DNA from: Cylindrospermum sp. FACHB-282
GTDB taxonomy: Bacteria; Cyanobacteriota; Cyanobacteriia; Cyanobacteriales; Nostocaceae
Reading direction: 5' to 3'
Assembly: GCF_014697195.1 (NCBI RefSeq)
Contig: NZ_JACJRJ010000004.1
Location: 62,001-126,000, forward strand
DNA length: 64,000 nucleotides
Position numbers and translations under genes: made by a program
Notes under the pieces: model-generated
Told to the model about the DNA's origin: nothing
Database searches by the model: none
The model's input: only the letters and a program-made list of their open reading frames with translations
In this document: piece by piece, positions 1-9,473 of the stretch
How the letters are laid out: each line of letters opens with the position of its first letter
Position numbering within the stretch: position 1 is the first letter of the stretch

Positions 1-180
1 ATCCGGCAAGTTCTATTAGCTTAAAATACTGTAATTCCATTACTCCATCCTACTATTTAACTTAGGGTGGGGTAAGGAATTCAAAATTCAAAATTCAAAA
101 GCTAGTATTGGCAATTATTTTGGCTGGTGAATATAGGCAAATCAAAGTTGAAATAGGTTATCTCTAGGAAATTTAATTTA

Positions 181-1332
181 ATGAAAATTCTTTTTTTAGA
201 CCAAAGCGGTAAACCCGGTGGTGCAGAATTATGTCTAATAGATATTGCTAAACCATATCGCGATCGCGCACTTGTTGGTTTATTTGCAGATGGTGACTTT
301 AGAAATTTACTCCAGCAGCATCATATCCCAGTAGAGATATTAGCAAATCAAGCCATCCAAGTTCGGAAACAAAGCAGTTTGCTACAAGCTTTAGGCAGTC
401 TAGGACAACTGACGCCCTTAATTAATAAGGTAGTCCAAATATCCCGTGAATATGATTTAATCTATGCCAATACCCAAAAAGCATTAGTCGTTGGTGCGAT
501 CGCCAGTTTTTTCGCCCGTCGCCCTCTAGTCTATCATTTACATGATATTCTTTCTCTAGAGCATTTTAGCAAAACTAACCTCCGCGTAGCTGTCACCCTA
601 GCAAATCGCTTCGCTTCATTAGTAATTGCCAATTCTCAAGCTAGTAAAAAAGCATTTATCCAAGCAGGAGGACACCCAGAACTCATCGAGGTTGTCTATA
701 ACGGTTTCAACCCTAAACTATATCACACTTGTGAAGCTAATGTCAAGCAATTACGGCAAGATTTAGGATTAACAGAAAAATTTGTAGTTGGACATTTTAG
801 CCGGCTTGCACCTTGGAAAGGGCAACATATTTTAATTGATGCCATTGCTAAATCTCCGCCCCAGGTGACAGCAATTTTAGTTGGTGATGCACTCTTTGGC
901 GAACAAGATTATGTCCAAGAGTTACACCAACAAGTTACAGAACTAGGATTAGAAAACCGGGTTAAATTTTTAGGATTTCGCTCAGATATTCCCCAATTAA
1001 TGGCAGCTTGTAATTTAGTAGCTCATACCTCCACTTCTCCAGAACCTTTTGGTAGAGTAATAGTTGAAGGAATGCTCTGCGGAAGACCTGTAGTTGCAGC
1101 CAAAGCCGGGGGTGCAACAGAATTAGTTGAACCGGGAATTAATGGTTTTTTAGTCACACCAGGAGAACCCCAGGAATTAGCAAAAGTTATTAGCTTCTGT
1201 AGTGAAGAAACAGAAAAAACTGCAACTATAGCGAGTCATGCTAGAACTATTGCTAGTCAGCATTTTGATGTGACAACTATTAATCAGCAAATTGAACAAT
1301 TGCTTAAATCAGTACTTGGCAATAATTCATAA
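181..1332 (+). CDS. Glycosyltransferase family 4 (GT-B fold)
   Basis: Cytoplasmic or membrane-associated glycosyltransferase that would move a sugar from a nucleotide-sugar donor to an unknown acceptor, probably for exopolysaccharide or glycolipid synthesis. The 383-residue protein has the usual GT4 layout. The N-terminal half starts KILFLDQSGKPGGAEL, with the Gly-Gly-Ala-Glu loop at 13-17. The C-terminal donor domain holds VGHFSRLAPWKGQ and the EPFGRVIVEGM motif near residue 290, which contains the conserved ExxE-type glutamates. The length is normal for the family. It stands alone: the next genes are unrelated, so the context does not give a substrate. Confidence 0.9.
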   Translation: MKILFLDQSGKPGGAELCLIDIAKPYRDRALVGLFADGDFRNLLQQHHIPVEILANQAIQVRKQSSLLQALGSLGQLTPLINKVVQISREYDLIYANTQKALVVGAIASFFARRPLVYHLHDILSLEHFSKTNLRVAVTLANRFASLVIANSQASKKAFIQAGGHPELIEVVYNGFNPKLYHTCEANVKQLRQDLGLTEKFVVGHFSRLAPWKGQHILIDAIAKSPPQVTAILVGDALFGEQDYVQELHQQVTELGLENRVKFLGFRSDIPQLMAACNLVAHTSTSPEPFGRVIVEGMLCGRPVVAAKAGGATELVEPGINGFLVTPGEPQELAKVISFCSEETEKTATIASHARTIASQHFDVTTINQQIEQLLKSVLGNNS

Positions 1333-1429
1333 ATTGCTGCTATGATTAACGATATAAATTTATTAAGTTACAAATTAATTAGGGCGGGCAAGATGCCCAC
1401 CCCACAAGAGTTTGATCAAATTTCGCTGA

Positions 1430-1693
1430 TTACGCTGCTTCTCGCAGTTGTGTGGAGACACTCATTTCTGGAAATGAGAGCGAGAGTTGTTCGGCTGGTG
1501 ACACTGCTGCTTGTTCTAATACCTGAACTTCAATATTCACACTCACCAAATAGCTACCTGTATCAGCACCCACCGCTTCGGCAATTAATTTGGCAATGTC
1601 TGGACGTTTTGCAGTTAGCGGGTCACGTAAGATACAACGATCCCATTCGTGCTTGGCAGTCGGATTGAGGCTGAGAATATAATGTTTAATCAT
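1430..1693 (-). CDS. Small conserved-looking hypothetical protein behind a LexA-type box
   Basis: An 87-residue protein I do not recognise. It begins MIKHYILSLNPTAKHEWDR and has charged, protein-like composition with no membrane segment or signal peptide. The minus-strand reading is preferred over the overlapping plus-strand frame because its composition looks more like a real soluble protein and because a regulatory palindrome lies 62-77 bp upstream of its start. The box matches the cyanobacterial LexA consensus, so I infer possible DNA-damage control. Function unknown. Confidence 0.55.
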   Translation of the reverse strand: MIKHYILSLNPTAKHEWDRCILRDPLTAKRPDIAKLIAEAVGADTGSYLVSVNIEVQVLEQAAVSPAEQLSLSFPEMSVSTQLREAA

Positions 1694-1754
1694 GAACTAA
1701 CCTTGAATCCATCTTCCATTTGGCTGTGACAGCGCGATCGCTATCTATCTATTA

Positions 1755-1770
1755 TAGTACAAAGGTACTA
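1755..1770. promoter_or_regulatory. Candidate cyanobacterial LexA (SOS) box
   Basis: The sequence TAGTACAAAGGTACTA has 6-bp perfect arms around AAAG. Its core AGTACAAAGGTACT fits the published cyanobacterial LexA consensus RGTACNNNDGTWCB at every position on both strands. It lies upstream of the small minus-strand gene at 1430-1693 and about 210 bp upstream of the PEP-CTERM gene. LexA binding is inferred, not shown. Confidence 0.5.
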
Positions 1771-1798
1771 ATTTGGCAAGATGAGAAGGTAAACGGCA

Positions 1799-1869
1799 AG
1801 ATACCCGACTTCTCTAAGAAGTCGGGTATCTGAGATATCAATGTTCACAAATCTAATAAGGCTGTATTA
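1799..1869. repeat. Copy 1 of a palindromic MITE-like element (right half)
   Basis: Positions 1799-1831 hold a 33-bp inverted repeat (15-bp perfect arms, 3-nt loop CTA) that is identical to copies at 2765-2797 and 20010-20042. The DNA after it (about 1842-1869, TTCACAAATCTAATAAGG...) resembles the right arm of the complete copy at 19971-20073. The left arm is not recognisable, so this is a partial copy. Confidence 0.8.
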
Positions 1870-1980
1870 TTCTATGCGTAGTTTATATAAATTTACGTGA
1901 CTTTACGTAAAGTTAATAATAACGTTAATGATTTGCCTGTACATTGGATCTGTCTGCTAAAAAAAGGCAACGTAACTCCA

Positions 1981-2607
1981 ATGTTCAAAACAACACTTCT
2001 TACAGGGTTAATTTCGGTTTCTGCTGTTCTCGGTTTAACTGAATCAGCTAAGGCAGTAGTCATCAATTTCGACAGTTTAGCTGGTAATACAGTTATAACT
2101 AATCAGTTTCCAGAAGCAACATTTACATCTAATTCAGGGTTTGAAATTAGAACATTAACAGGTTCGTTTGGAGCCTCTGCCCCAAACGTCATCTTGGCAA
2201 CAAATACAACCGGTACTCCTAATACAAATCAAGACATTTTTGTCAATTTTGCTCAAGCCGTTAATAATCTCTCTTTTAGAATAGTAGGCGACAATTCTAC
2301 TAGTCCTGGTTTAGTTAATATCTTTACGAGTGGGGTGTTAGCTGGACAAGTTAATATGGTTGCTGATGGAAACGGCTCTACTTCAGATTTAGTGAATTTA
2401 GCATCATTTACGAACATTACTAGCATTAGCATGACTTCAATAACAGACCCTGGGGGTATTGGTTATGATGATTTTACATTTGATGTAGCTCCTGCTCAGT
2501 CAGTTCCTGAACCTACAACTATGTTGGGTTTATTGACAAGTGGTGGTTTTCTTGTAACTTCACGTCGCAAATTTAAGCAGCAACTAAAAGCTACTGTTAA
2601 AGCCTAG
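1981..2607 (+). CDS. PEP-CTERM sorted exported protein
   Basis: A 208-residue secreted protein with an N-terminal signal peptide (MFKTTLLTGLISVSAVLGL, cleavage likely after SAKA). The body is Ser/Thr/Asn-rich and beta-type. The C-terminus is a PEP-CTERM sorting signal: VPEPTTMLGLL, a hydrophobic stretch, then SRRKFK. I chose the ATG at 1981 because the signal peptide starts there; an upstream in-frame start at 1897 would add 28 polar residues before it. PEP-CTERM proteins are usually handled by an exosortase and released outside the cell, but no exosortase gene is in the window. The ligand or role is unknown. Confidence 0.85.
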   Translation: MFKTTLLTGLISVSAVLGLTESAKAVVINFDSLAGNTVITNQFPEATFTSNSGFEIRTLTGSFGASAPNVILATNTTGTPNTNQDIFVNFAQAVNNLSFRIVGDNSTSPGLVNIFTSGVLAGQVNMVADGNGSTSDLVNLASFTNITSISMTSITDPGGIGYDDFTFDVAPAQSVPEPTTMLGLLTSGGFLVTSRRKFKQQLKATVKA

Positions 2608-2662
2608 GCTAGGTTTTTTTCAGCCTTGAATATATAGCGCAATAAGGTTCATTTAAGAAAAT

Positions 2663-2697
2663 TGTAGGTTGGGTTTCGTTACTCAACCCAACCTACA
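2663..2697. repeat. Inverted repeat, 13-bp arms
   Basis: TGTAGGTTGGGTT and its perfect reverse complement are separated by 9 bases between convergent genes. This resembles the small interspersed palindromes common in Nostoc genomes. A transcriptional terminator role is possible, but there is no T run after it. Confidence 0.6.
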
Positions 2698-2736
2698 CAG
2701 GTTAAGATTTTTGGCTCTAACTGAACTGTATTGATA

Positions 2737-2797
2737 TATAGCAATCCTAAATTATTTCAAAGCAAGATACCCGACTTCTCTAAGAAGTCGGGTATCT
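2737..2797. repeat. Copy 2 of the palindromic MITE-like element (left half)
   Basis: The left arm TATAGCAATCCTAAATTATT is followed at 2765-2797 by the same 33-bp perfect palindrome seen at 1799 and 20010. The right arm is missing, so this copy is the mirror image of the partial copy at 1799. Confidence 0.8.
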
Positions 2798-2811
2798 GAG
2801 AATTGCGATAA

Positions 2812-4521
2812 TTAATTAGCTCTCTCGTTCGCTTGAAAATTCAGTAATTGAGCATCATTGTTGAGATAGATTGCTTGTTGAAGTGCCGGCATGGAAATTC
2901 CAGCTTGATCTAAAGCAATTTTGAGACGACGGCGATACTCCCGCGCTACTTCCCATTGCTTGAGGGGTTGTGTCTTAATCCACACACGAATTATCAAACC
3001 CTGTTCGCCAAAATTTTCTACTCCTAAAACTCTAGGCGTTTCTAGAATTTGATGTTGCCATTGTTCGTCTTGATCCATCTCCAAGCCGACATCTTCAACC
3101 AATTTTAAAGCTTGGTCAATATCGGTTTGGTAGGAGACGGGAATCTTTAAATCGGCTCGTGACCAGCGACTAGAAAGATTGGCAACAATTTTGATTTCAC
3201 TGTTAGGAATTGTGATTAATCGTCCTTCGGAATCCCTTACCTGGGTCATCCGCAGATTGAGAGTTTCTACTAAGCCTCCCACGGTATTGACAGAAATAAT
3301 ATCACCAAGGGCATATTGGTCTTCTAAGATGATGAGAAAGCCGTTAATCGCATCTTTAATTAAGTTTTGCGAGGCTAGGGATACCGCCACACCAACTAAA
3401 CCGGCACCAGCTAGCAGGGGAACAATATCTATACCCAAGGATATCAAGGCTAGTAAAATACCAACTCCCACCCAGACGATAGCCGCAATACTTTTAGTCA
3501 CACCAGAAAATGTGGATATTCGCAGTTGCAAACGTTCGGAAGTTTCTGGGGTTAATAAGGTACCACTACTAACTATAGTGGAGGTGGAGCGGTCAATTAG
3601 GGCATAGGTGAAACGGATTGCTACATAAGTTCCTAGGGCTACAACGCCTAATCGCAAAGGAATTTGGGCAACTGTGATCAGCCCTAGTTGTAATGCTCGC
3701 GTGTAGGGAAATAAACCCAATATTAGGAAACTACCGCTTCCCCAAATCCCGGCTTGTGCTAGTTCAAATAGGCGTCTTTTGACTTCTGCGAGATGTTGTT
3801 TTTGCTGTTGGTTGAGTTGGATTGTAATCGATTTAGCATTTGTTGCAGTTGGGGGGATAGATGCTTCTGAATCTTCTTTAGTACGGCGTTGCCAACGAGA
3901 TATTCCCCAACTCAAAATAATTGTTGCTATGGCGCTGGCAGTAGCTATTGTACCTTGCTGAATTAAAAATTTAGTTTGTCTTTCTTGCTTTGCTTGTTGC
4001 AAGTCTCTCTGCAAGGTTTGAGTGATTTGATTGGCAAATGTTAAGGGATTTCCTTGTCCTTGTCCGGCATCTGCTGAAGTGATGGTCATTAGGTATTGGT
4101 CGTTGACATAAATGACCGGCAATCCTTTTAATATCCGGGTTTGAATTTTGATTTCTTTGGCAGGTGTTTGAAAGTAATTGTGGCTAATTTCCTGCAAATT
4201 TTGTTGGATGTTTTGTAATCTTTCTGGAAAATTGGTTCTTGATGCTGATACCTGAAATAACTGGCGACCATCCAAATAAATCCAGCCAGAAACTATTCTG
4301 TTATCTGCATCGTTATTCCCGCTGCTGGGTGCTTGCAGGGGAGCTAAAAAGGGAATTTGGGCTGTAGCTTTGGGTATAGGTGCAATGGCGATGAATATTG
4401 AACTGGCGATCGCACCAATTGTGCCCCAAATCAACTTATGTTTAGTTTGCACCTGCCTTTTAGTCGGTTGGGCGGCTTTTGCGGTAGCCTGGGGACTAAT
4501 GGCTAAACTTTGAGAGTGCAT
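2812..4521 (-). CDS. MscS-family mechanosensitive ion channel
   Basis: Membrane channel that would open under membrane tension to relieve osmotic pressure. The 569-residue protein has an N-terminal hydrophobic segment near 30-55, a periplasmic-type region to about 190, several transmembrane helices between about 190 and 385, and the MscS pore helix and beta domain (AGAGLVGVAVSLASQNLIKDAINGF... then EDQYALGDII around 390-405). The start is supported by an AGGAGG ribosome site 8 bp upstream. The extra N-terminal domain makes it longer than E. coli MscS (about 286 residues), like the larger cyanobacterial members. It stands alone, convergent with the PEP-CTERM gene. Confidence 0.9.
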   Translation of the reverse strand: MHSQSLAISPQATAKAAQPTKRQVQTKHKLIWGTIGAIASSIFIAIAPIPKATAQIPFLAPLQAPSSGNNDADNRIVSGWIYLDGRQLFQVSASRTNFPERLQNIQQNLQEISHNYFQTPAKEIKIQTRILKGLPVIYVNDQYLMTITSADAGQGQGNPLTFANQITQTLQRDLQQAKQERQTKFLIQQGTIATASAIATIILSWGISRWQRRTKEDSEASIPPTATNAKSITIQLNQQQKQHLAEVKRRLFELAQAGIWGSGSFLILGLFPYTRALQLGLITVAQIPLRLGVVALGTYVAIRFTYALIDRSTSTIVSSGTLLTPETSERLQLRISTFSGVTKSIAAIVWVGVGILLALISLGIDIVPLLAGAGLVGVAVSLASQNLIKDAINGFLIILEDQYALGDIISVNTVGGLVETLNLRMTQVRDSEGRLITIPNSEIKIVANLSSRWSRADLKIPVSYQTDIDQALKLVEDVGLEMDQDEQWQHQILETPRVLGVENFGEQGLIIRVWIKTQPLKQWEVAREYRRRLKIALDQAGISMPALQQAIYLNNDAQLLNFQANERAN

Positions 4522-6179
<1,658 letters not shown>

Positions 6180-6202
6180 TACATTGATTAGCTGATTTTT
6201 TG

Positions 6203-6233
6203 GGGATAGGCTTTTGGGCTTATCCCTTTTTTT
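6203..6233 (+). terminator. Rho-independent terminator of ahcY
   Basis: A 9-bp stem (GGGATAGGC pairing with GCTTATCCC, one G-T pair) with a 6-nt loop is followed directly by seven T residues. It starts 23 bp after the ahcY stop codon. Confidence 0.85.
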
Positions 6234-6241
6234 GTTTCTCA

Positions 6242-6265
6242 CGCAGAGGCGCAGAGGCGCAGAGA
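6242..6265. repeat. Short tandem repeat, CGCAGAGG x3
   Basis: Three tandem copies of an 8-mer (the last one imperfect). It is the reverse-strand type of the iterated CTTTGCG/CTCTGCG repeats found several more times between 7.4 and 10.1 kb. Confidence 0.7.
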
Positions 6266-6304
6266 GAGGATATAATAAGATGGAGGGTGTTAGCTTAAGT
6301 TTCC

Positions 6305-6724
6305 ATGTCAGCAAAAGATTTTTTTCATAATGCGGTTCGTTTAGCTTTAGAAAAAGATGGTTGGCTAGTTACTGATGATCCTTTATATTTTCGACTTACA
6401 GCATTAGTTAAAATTAGGATAGATTTAGGAGCAGAAAAGTTAATTGGTGCTGAGAAAGATAATCAAAAGATAGCAGTAGAAGTAAAAAGTTTTATAGGAC
6501 TTTCAGCAATTTCTGAATTTCATACAGCTATTGGTCAATTTTTAAATTATAGGCTAGCCTTAGAACAGGAAGACTATGAAAGAGTATTATATTTAGCAAT
6601 ATCTAAAGATATACATCAAGAATTTTTTACCGACACCTTTATTCAAAATGTTTTAGAAAGATACAATATCAAATTATTAGTTTTTGATATTCAGAAGGAG
6701 GAAATAGTGTTATGGAAACATTAG
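6305..6724 (+). CDS. xisH: XisH family protein
   Basis: 139-residue homologue of XisH, first described as a factor required for excision of the fdxN element in Anabaena. The family resembles PD-(D/E)XK nucleases: Asp40 (RIDLGAEKL) is followed by Glu59-Val-Lys61 (IAVEVKSF), matching the D...ExK layout. Length is normal. The stop overlaps the xisI start by 13 bp, so the two are co-translated. There is no fdxN element or xisF recombinase here. Families like this are spread across cyanobacteria as stand-alone pairs, so a role in element excision at this site should not be assumed. Confidence 0.88.
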   Translation: MSAKDFFHNAVRLALEKDGWLVTDDPLYFRLTALVKIRIDLGAEKLIGAEKDNQKIAVEVKSFIGLSAISEFHTAIGQFLNYRLALEQEDYERVLYLAISKDIHQEFFTDTFIQNVLERYNIKLLVFDIQKEEIVLWKH

Positions 6725-7044
6725 ATTATCGGGAGATAGTAAAGAATCTCATCTATAAATATGCAAATGAACAACCAGCAGAAGATTTAGAAAATACAGA
6801 AATTGTTTTTGATACAGAACGGGATATTTACTTATTATTATATGCGGGATGGCGTGATGAGGAAAGAGTTTACGGAAGTCCAATTCATATTAGTATTAAG
6901 GATGGTAAAATTTGGATTCAGCGCGATTTTACTGAAGAAGGAATTGCTAATCAATTAGTAGAATTAGGAGTACCAAAAACAGATATTGTTTTAGGTTTTA
7001 GATCACCTTATGTGAGACAGTTTACTGGTTTTGCATCGGTTTAA
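6712..7044 (+). CDS. xisI: XisI family protein
   Basis: 110-residue partner of XisH, encoded in the +1 frame overlapping the end of xisH by 13 bp. It ends with the typical XisI tail LGVPKTDIVLGFRSPYVRQF. XisI is usually needed together with XisH; its biochemical activity is not known. A decayed second copy of the same pair follows directly. Confidence 0.88.
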   Translation: METLDYREIVKNLIYKYANEQPAEDLENTEIVFDTERDIYLLLYAGWRDEERVYGSPIHISIKDGKIWIQRDFTEEGIANQLVELGVPKTDIVLGFRSPYVRQFTGFASV

Positions 7045-7064
7045 ATTTTTAATTTATTGTTTAT

Positions 7065-7340
7065 ATGTCAGCAAAGGATTTCTTTCACAATGCAGTTAGG
7101 TTAGCTTTAGAAAAAGATGGTTGGTTAATTACTGATGATCCTTTAAGATTTATAGTAGATACTATAGAATTTCGTCTTGATTTAGGAGCAGAAAGACTTT
7201 TAGCAGCGGAAAAAGAAGGAGAAAAAATAGCAGTTGAAATAAAATCTTTTTTGGGAAAATCAGCGATTAGTGAATTTCATACAGCTTTAGGGCAAACACT
7301 TAATTACCGTTCTATTTTAAGAAAAGAAGCACCTGTTTGA
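7065..7340 (+). pseudogene. Truncated xisH copy
   Basis: The first about 87 residues match the intact XisH upstream closely (MSAKDFFHNAVRLALEKDGW is identical), including the D...EIK nuclease-like residues. The reading then breaks after NYRSILRKEAPV, where XisH should continue for about 50 more residues. The matching xisI remnant is about 480 bp downstream, so foreign repeat DNA has split a former second xisHI pair. Confidence 0.85.
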
Positions 7341-7407
7341 GAATATCTGCTAAAGCTTTTCTCTCGTCAAACGATGCACGATTTAATAAATATTTAAGGT
7401 CATCCAT
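7336..7407 (-). pseudogene. N-terminal fragment of an unidentified gene
   Basis: On the minus strand a protein-like start MDDLKYLLNRASFDERKALA reads into the truncated xisH and loses homology there. It has the look of a gene N-terminus joined at a breakpoint. I cannot name the family. Low confidence. Confidence 0.3.
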
Positions 7408-7497
7408 ATCGTTAAGGAGTATTAACGGTTACTTGTTTAACTCTAAAAGTATATCAAATATTACTCAATATTGAATATATCGCACTTTTGCATTCTT

Positions 7498-7523
7498 ACT
7501 TTGCGTCTTTGCGCCTTTGCGTG
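7498..7523. repeat. CTTTGCG heptamer-type tandem repeat
   Basis: Three near-identical CTTTGCG/CTTTGCGC units in a row. Related runs occur at about 7575-7600, 8278-8302 and 8388-8412. Confidence 0.7.
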
Positions 7524-7538
7524 AGATAAAAACATTTA

Positions 7539-7655
7539 CAGGACTTACGCAATAAATCTCTAAAACTCTTATTTCTTCGTGTCCTTTGCGTCCTTTGCGG
7601 TAGCCTACGGCACGACCTTCGGTCTACGTTTCTTCATGATCTCGCGTAAGTCCTG
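7539..7655. mobile_element. 117-bp MITE-like element with 12-bp inverted ends
   Basis: The ends CAGGACTTACGC (7539-7550) and GCGTAAGTCCTG (7644-7655) are perfect inverted repeats. ATTTA lies directly outside both ends (7534-7538 and 7656-7660) and could be a 5-bp target duplication. The interior contains CCTTTGCG repeats and no ORF. It sits inside the split second xisHI copy. Confidence 0.65.
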
Positions 7656-7822
7656 ATTTAAACACTCGGCGAATATAATTCGCATCTACACAGACAAAAC
7701 CCGCCTTTCCTTAGGAACGCTACGCGAACGCGGGTTCAAAAATCTTGCTTTTAGTCCACGAAGGTGGACTTCGTTTGTGTAGCCGCGATTTCTAATCGCC
7801 TTTTTGATATTCGTTATACGGT

Positions 7823-7924
7823 ATAGCCAACAAACTTGTTAACGCTGGTATTCCTAAAAATCAAATTGTTTTAGCCTTCCAACCAGCCGATATCAGACAA
7901 TATACCGAATTTGCAGTTACTTAA
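7823..7924 (+). pseudogene. C-terminal remnant of a second xisI
   Basis: Thirty-three in-frame codons before a stop read IANKLVNAGIPKNQIVLAFQ and then PADIRQYTEFAVT, which aligns with the end of the intact XisI (IANQLVELGVPKTDIVLGFR...). The N-terminal two thirds are gone. Confidence 0.8.
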
Positions 7925-7999
7925 AACCTTGCTGATTCTTCCTTTGCGACTTTGTGTGACATTCTTGATATACTAGAAACATTCCTACAAAATCATCTC

Positions 8000-8239
8000 A
8001 TGTTAACCCTAACAATTGATGAAATCCAAAAAAACCTAACTAGCTATCTTCACCAAGTAGCAGCAGGAGAAAGTATAATTATCATCGAATCATGTAAACC
8101 AATTGCACAAATTAAACCAGTTTCCCCAACATCTCCACAACTCAGACCGTATGGTTTATGTGCTGGAGAGTTTATTGTTCCAGATGATTTTGATACTCCC
8201 TTACCTGAAGATATTTTGAACAGTTTTGAGGGTAAATGA
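8000..8239 (+). CDS. Phd/YefM-type antitoxin
   Basis: 79-residue antitoxin-like protein. It opens with a Phd/YefM fold signature (LTIDEIQKNLTSYLHQVAAGESIIII then IAQIKPV) and ends with an acidic toxin-binding tail (PDDFDTPLPEDILNSFEGK). I chose the ATG at 8000 over the GTG-type start at 7952 because the domain begins there. Its stop overlaps the ATG of a PIN toxin gene that has been destroyed, so it is now an orphan antitoxin. Confidence 0.75.
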   Translation: MLTLTIDEIQKNLTSYLHQVAAGESIIIIESCKPIAQIKPVSPTSPQLRPYGLCAGEFIVPDDFDTPLPEDILNSFEGK

Positions 8240-8313
8240 AACTATTATTAGATACCCATTATCTTATGCTACTTTTCTTACTTTGGGTCTTTGCGCGAAA
8301 TAACAAATATTCA
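8236..8313 (+). pseudogene. Destroyed PIN-domain (VapC-type) toxin
   Basis: The ATG overlaps the antitoxin stop (ATGA), as in intact pairs. The start MKLLLDTHYL is the usual PIN N-terminus with the first catalytic Asp. After about 10 codons the sequence becomes a CTTTGGGTCTTTGCGCG repeat, and the frame stops after 25 codons. The toxin is lost. Confidence 0.75.
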
Positions 8314-8434
8314 TAACTGGGCGAATGGAAATAGATGACACTTTATATCTCGCTATTCGTCATATTTGATGTTACTTCTCTTACTTTGCTCCTTTGCTCC
8401 TTTGCGCGAAACCAAAACTCAAAAATACCCATCA

Positions 8435-8857
8435 TTAATCATCAGGAGGATGCCAACTTAAACTAATCCAAATTGCCCTAGCTTGTACAACATCTTCATT
8501 ATTTAATCGTAAAGCTAAAACCGTTCCTCTGCCAATAGCAGTTATCCCAATAATATGAGTACCACCATTTGCCCATTGAAAATGAGCTAACCAACTTTGT
8601 AGACGAGGATTAAACAAAGATACAGATTCATTAGTTACGGGATCATTAGCAGTTATCTTTGCTCCTTTAAATTCATTACAGCGATAACAACAAGCAGATA
8701 AATTTTCTCGCTCATCACTTCCCCCTAATGAACTGGGCAAAATATGATCCATTACTAAAGGCATACCTATTAAACGGCTAGAAGTGCGACAATATTCACA
8801 TCTATATCCAGCCTCATTAATAACTTGTTGACGAAGAGATTTAGAAATAGATGACAC
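8435..8857 (-). CDS. HNH endonuclease family protein
   Basis: 140-residue HNH nuclease. A zinc-knuckle pair C20-x2-C23 is followed by the D37-H38 of the HNH motif, the Asn52 position (RENLSACCYRCN), and Cys57-x2-Cys60 with Asn61/Lys64. The C-terminal half (about 85-140) is a family-specific tail. It lies 5 bp after the gene at 8863-9177 and is surely co-transcribed with it. The substrate is unknown; such nucleases can belong to mobile elements or defence loci. Confidence 0.88.
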   Translation of the reverse strand: MSSISKSLRQQVINEAGYRCEYCRTSSRLIGMPLVMDHILPSSLGGSDERENLSACCYRCNEFKGAKITANDPVTNESVSLFNPRLQSWLAHFQWANGGTHIIGITAIGRGTVLALRLNNEDVVQARAIWISLSWHPPDD

Positions 8858-8862
8858 TGGTA

Positions 8863-9177
8863 TTATACTAATTGCTCAAAATCTGGAATAGAATAACCTT
8901 TCCACTTTAAAAGTGCATAGGCATAAGCTTTTTTCAACATTAAATAATCAGCACTCACTCGCAGAGATTTCAACAATAACCTATCTGATTCACTTAATAA
9001 ATTATTTTGATTTTTTTCTAAAAGTTGTAAATGTAGTTCTTGCTGACTTTCTGGAACTTGACTTTGAGCAATAGTTAATAAATCCTCAATATTTAATTCT
9101 TGCATAGCTATTAATTCCCCTTGTAATTCCAGAGGTGCATAATCAACAGCAGGAGGAGCATTTGTTTGGGTAGTCAT
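8863..9177 (-). CDS. Hypothetical protein paired with the HNH nuclease
   Basis: 104-residue soluble, helix-rich protein (Leu/Gln/Glu-rich, no signal or membrane segment) that I do not recognise. It is 5 bp upstream of the HNH gene. The tight spacing suggests a partner, for example an inhibitor or specificity factor, but nothing in the sequence shows that. Confidence 0.65.
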   Translation of the reverse strand: MTTQTNAPPAVDYAPLELQGELIAMQELNIEDLLTIAQSQVPESQQELHLQLLEKNQNNLLSESDRLLLKSLRVSADYLMLKKAYAYALLKWKGYSIPDFEQLV

Positions 9178-9212
9178 ATATTTTTATAGTACTTTATTTT
9201 TATTATAACTTA

Positions 9213-9473
9213 TTATTTATTTTTGATAAATCCCAACTTATCCCGCAATTGTTCAATCACTATATCCCCATGAATCCCTTCCCCTCTATCCAATTGTTCA
9301 ATAGCAACATCAACCTTTTCCCGTGTTTCTTCCACCCACTGCTGATAACCTTGCTCCCACTCTAAAAGCAACTTCAAAGCCTTACTAATCACATCTTCAG
9401 GATTTGCATATCTACCAGTTGCAATTTGCGCTGCAATAATTTGCTCTAATTCCGGTTTAATTTGGATATTCAT
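9213..9473 (-). CDS. ParD-like antitoxin (ribbon-helix-helix)
   Basis: 86-residue protein with a ParD-type N-terminus (IQIKPELEQIIAAQIATGRY, then NPEDVISKALKLL) that would form a ribbon-helix-helix DNA-binding dimer. The rest is acidic and could bind a toxin. The start overlaps the stop of the Phd-like gene by 4 bp (ATGA). No ParE/RelE toxin follows; the next gene, 35 bp on, is the HNH-linked hypothetical. Confidence 0.75.
   Translation of the reverse strand: MNIQIKPELEQIIAAQIATGRYANPEDVISKALKLLLEWEQGYQQWVEETREKVDVAIEQLDRGEGIHGDIVIEQLRDKLGFIKNK

Noticed and set aside
1342-1668. Plus-strand ORF of 108 codons
   Set aside because: It overlaps the more protein-like minus-strand gene at 1430-1693, has low-complexity leucine-rich composition, and has no ribosome site.
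3179-3607. Long plus-strand ORF inside the MscS-type gene
   Set aside because: It is an antisense shadow of a clearly coding gene, with composition typical of reverse reading.
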